Both the position numbers and the translations under genes were made by a program. A DNA stretch of 64,000 nucleotides from Planifilum fulgidum (GTDB lineage: Bacteria; Bacillota; Bacilli; Thermoactinomycetales; DSM-44946). The notes beneath the pieces are model-generated. The model was not told the DNA's origin and made no database searches. It saw only the letters and a program-made list of their open reading frames with translations. The DNA lies in NCBI RefSeq assembly GCF_900113175.1, contig NZ_FOOK01000007.1, positions 1 to 64,000 of the forward strand. Direction: 5' to 3'. Shown here piece after piece: positions 63,851 to 64,000 of this stretch. Each line of letters begins with the position of its first letter. Position 1 is the first letter of the stretch.

Positions 63851-64000
63851 AGGCGATGAAGGAGAGGAGTAGGCCGCACGCCCCCACAGGGAGGAGATGT
63901 CGCGACTGAGAGCATCTCCGGGGAAACGGCGGTTCGAAGTTCGCTCCGGAGCTGTCTCCTGAAAGGATTTTCCGAGTAGGGAGCACCGGGTTCGCCCGTT
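63851..64000 (+). promoter_or_regulatory. T-box leader, probably of pheST (truncated by window end)
   Basis: GGCGATGAAGGAGAGGAGTAGG (start of Stem I, 63852-63873), the region with GAGAGCATCTCCGG, and a TTC (Phe) triplet in the CGGTTCGAAGTTCGC part fit the first half of a phenylalanine T-box. The T-box sequence and terminator are beyond the window. Position after the SpoU gene matches pheST in Bacillus. Confidence 0.75.

Overview
The window looks like a chromosomal segment of a spore-forming Bacillota of the order Bacillales with high GC (roughly 60%). A relative of the Thermoactinomycetaceae (Planifilum-like) is my best guess, but this rests on gene order, GC content, sporulation genes and the futalosine gene mqnC, not on any database search. 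The backbone follows the conserved Bacillus order polA-mutM-coaE-gapB-nrdR-dnaB-dnaI-ytxC-thrS-infC-rpmI-rplT, interrupted by inserted blocks. The right end (sspI, an rRNA methyltransferase, then a pheS T-box leader) also matches Bacillus synteny.

Layout. 1-233: end of an IS3-like element. 466-5278: spo0M, polA, mutM. 5354-13866: a sugar operon with a ROK repressor, ABC binding protein and two permeases, a ROK sugar kinase, a GH130 enzyme and a secreted six-hairpin protein; it appears built to import and phosphorolyse a mannoside-type oligosaccharide. 13867-15950: a decayed zone with a multiply frameshifted SDR pseudogene and two tiny ORFs. 16019-21753: coaE, a lytic transglycosylase, gapB, nrdR, dnaB, dnaI. 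21787-22220: tRNA-Phe, tRNA-Gly, tRNA-Leu. 22485-26010 (minus): queD-queE-queC plus an NHLRC2-like thioredoxin/NHL protein behind a preQ1-like leader. 26165-31770: mqnC, a YdjM-like membrane protein, ytxC, T-box-controlled thrS, a GNAT. 31823-33198: infC-rpmI-rplT with an attenuated leader; infC seems to start at ATC. 33199-33810: an AT-richer island with tiny ORFs and a structured RNA candidate. 33815-36765 (minus): pirin, a bile-acid/sodium symporter-family protein, and an XRE regulator with two paralogous membrane proteins. 37074-45692: ilvD, then ilvB-ilvN-ilvC-leuA-leuB. 45832-52678: a DUF420 protein, glpF-glpK, galT-galK-galE. 52710-60634: CBS protein, a dead ABC exporter, two aldo/keto reductases, a DASS transporter, thiD-thiE. 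60674-64000: a small sporulation-type membrane protein, Hsp20, sspI, a KtrA/C-like protein, a SpoU methyltransferase and the start of the pheS leader.

The most interesting locus is the roughly 570-base leader of ilvB. It carries a ykkC-class riboswitch (most likely the ppGpp-sensing subtype, judged from context) with its own terminator, followed by a complete T-box with a second terminator. Transcription of the branched-chain operon would therefore have to pass two attenuators, one reading an alarmone and one reading tRNA charging. Other regulatory sites visible by eye are a perfect operator in front of the XRE gene, a CcpN-like site in the gapB promoter, and candidate sigma-E, sigma-G and sigma-K promoters in front of sporulation-type genes.
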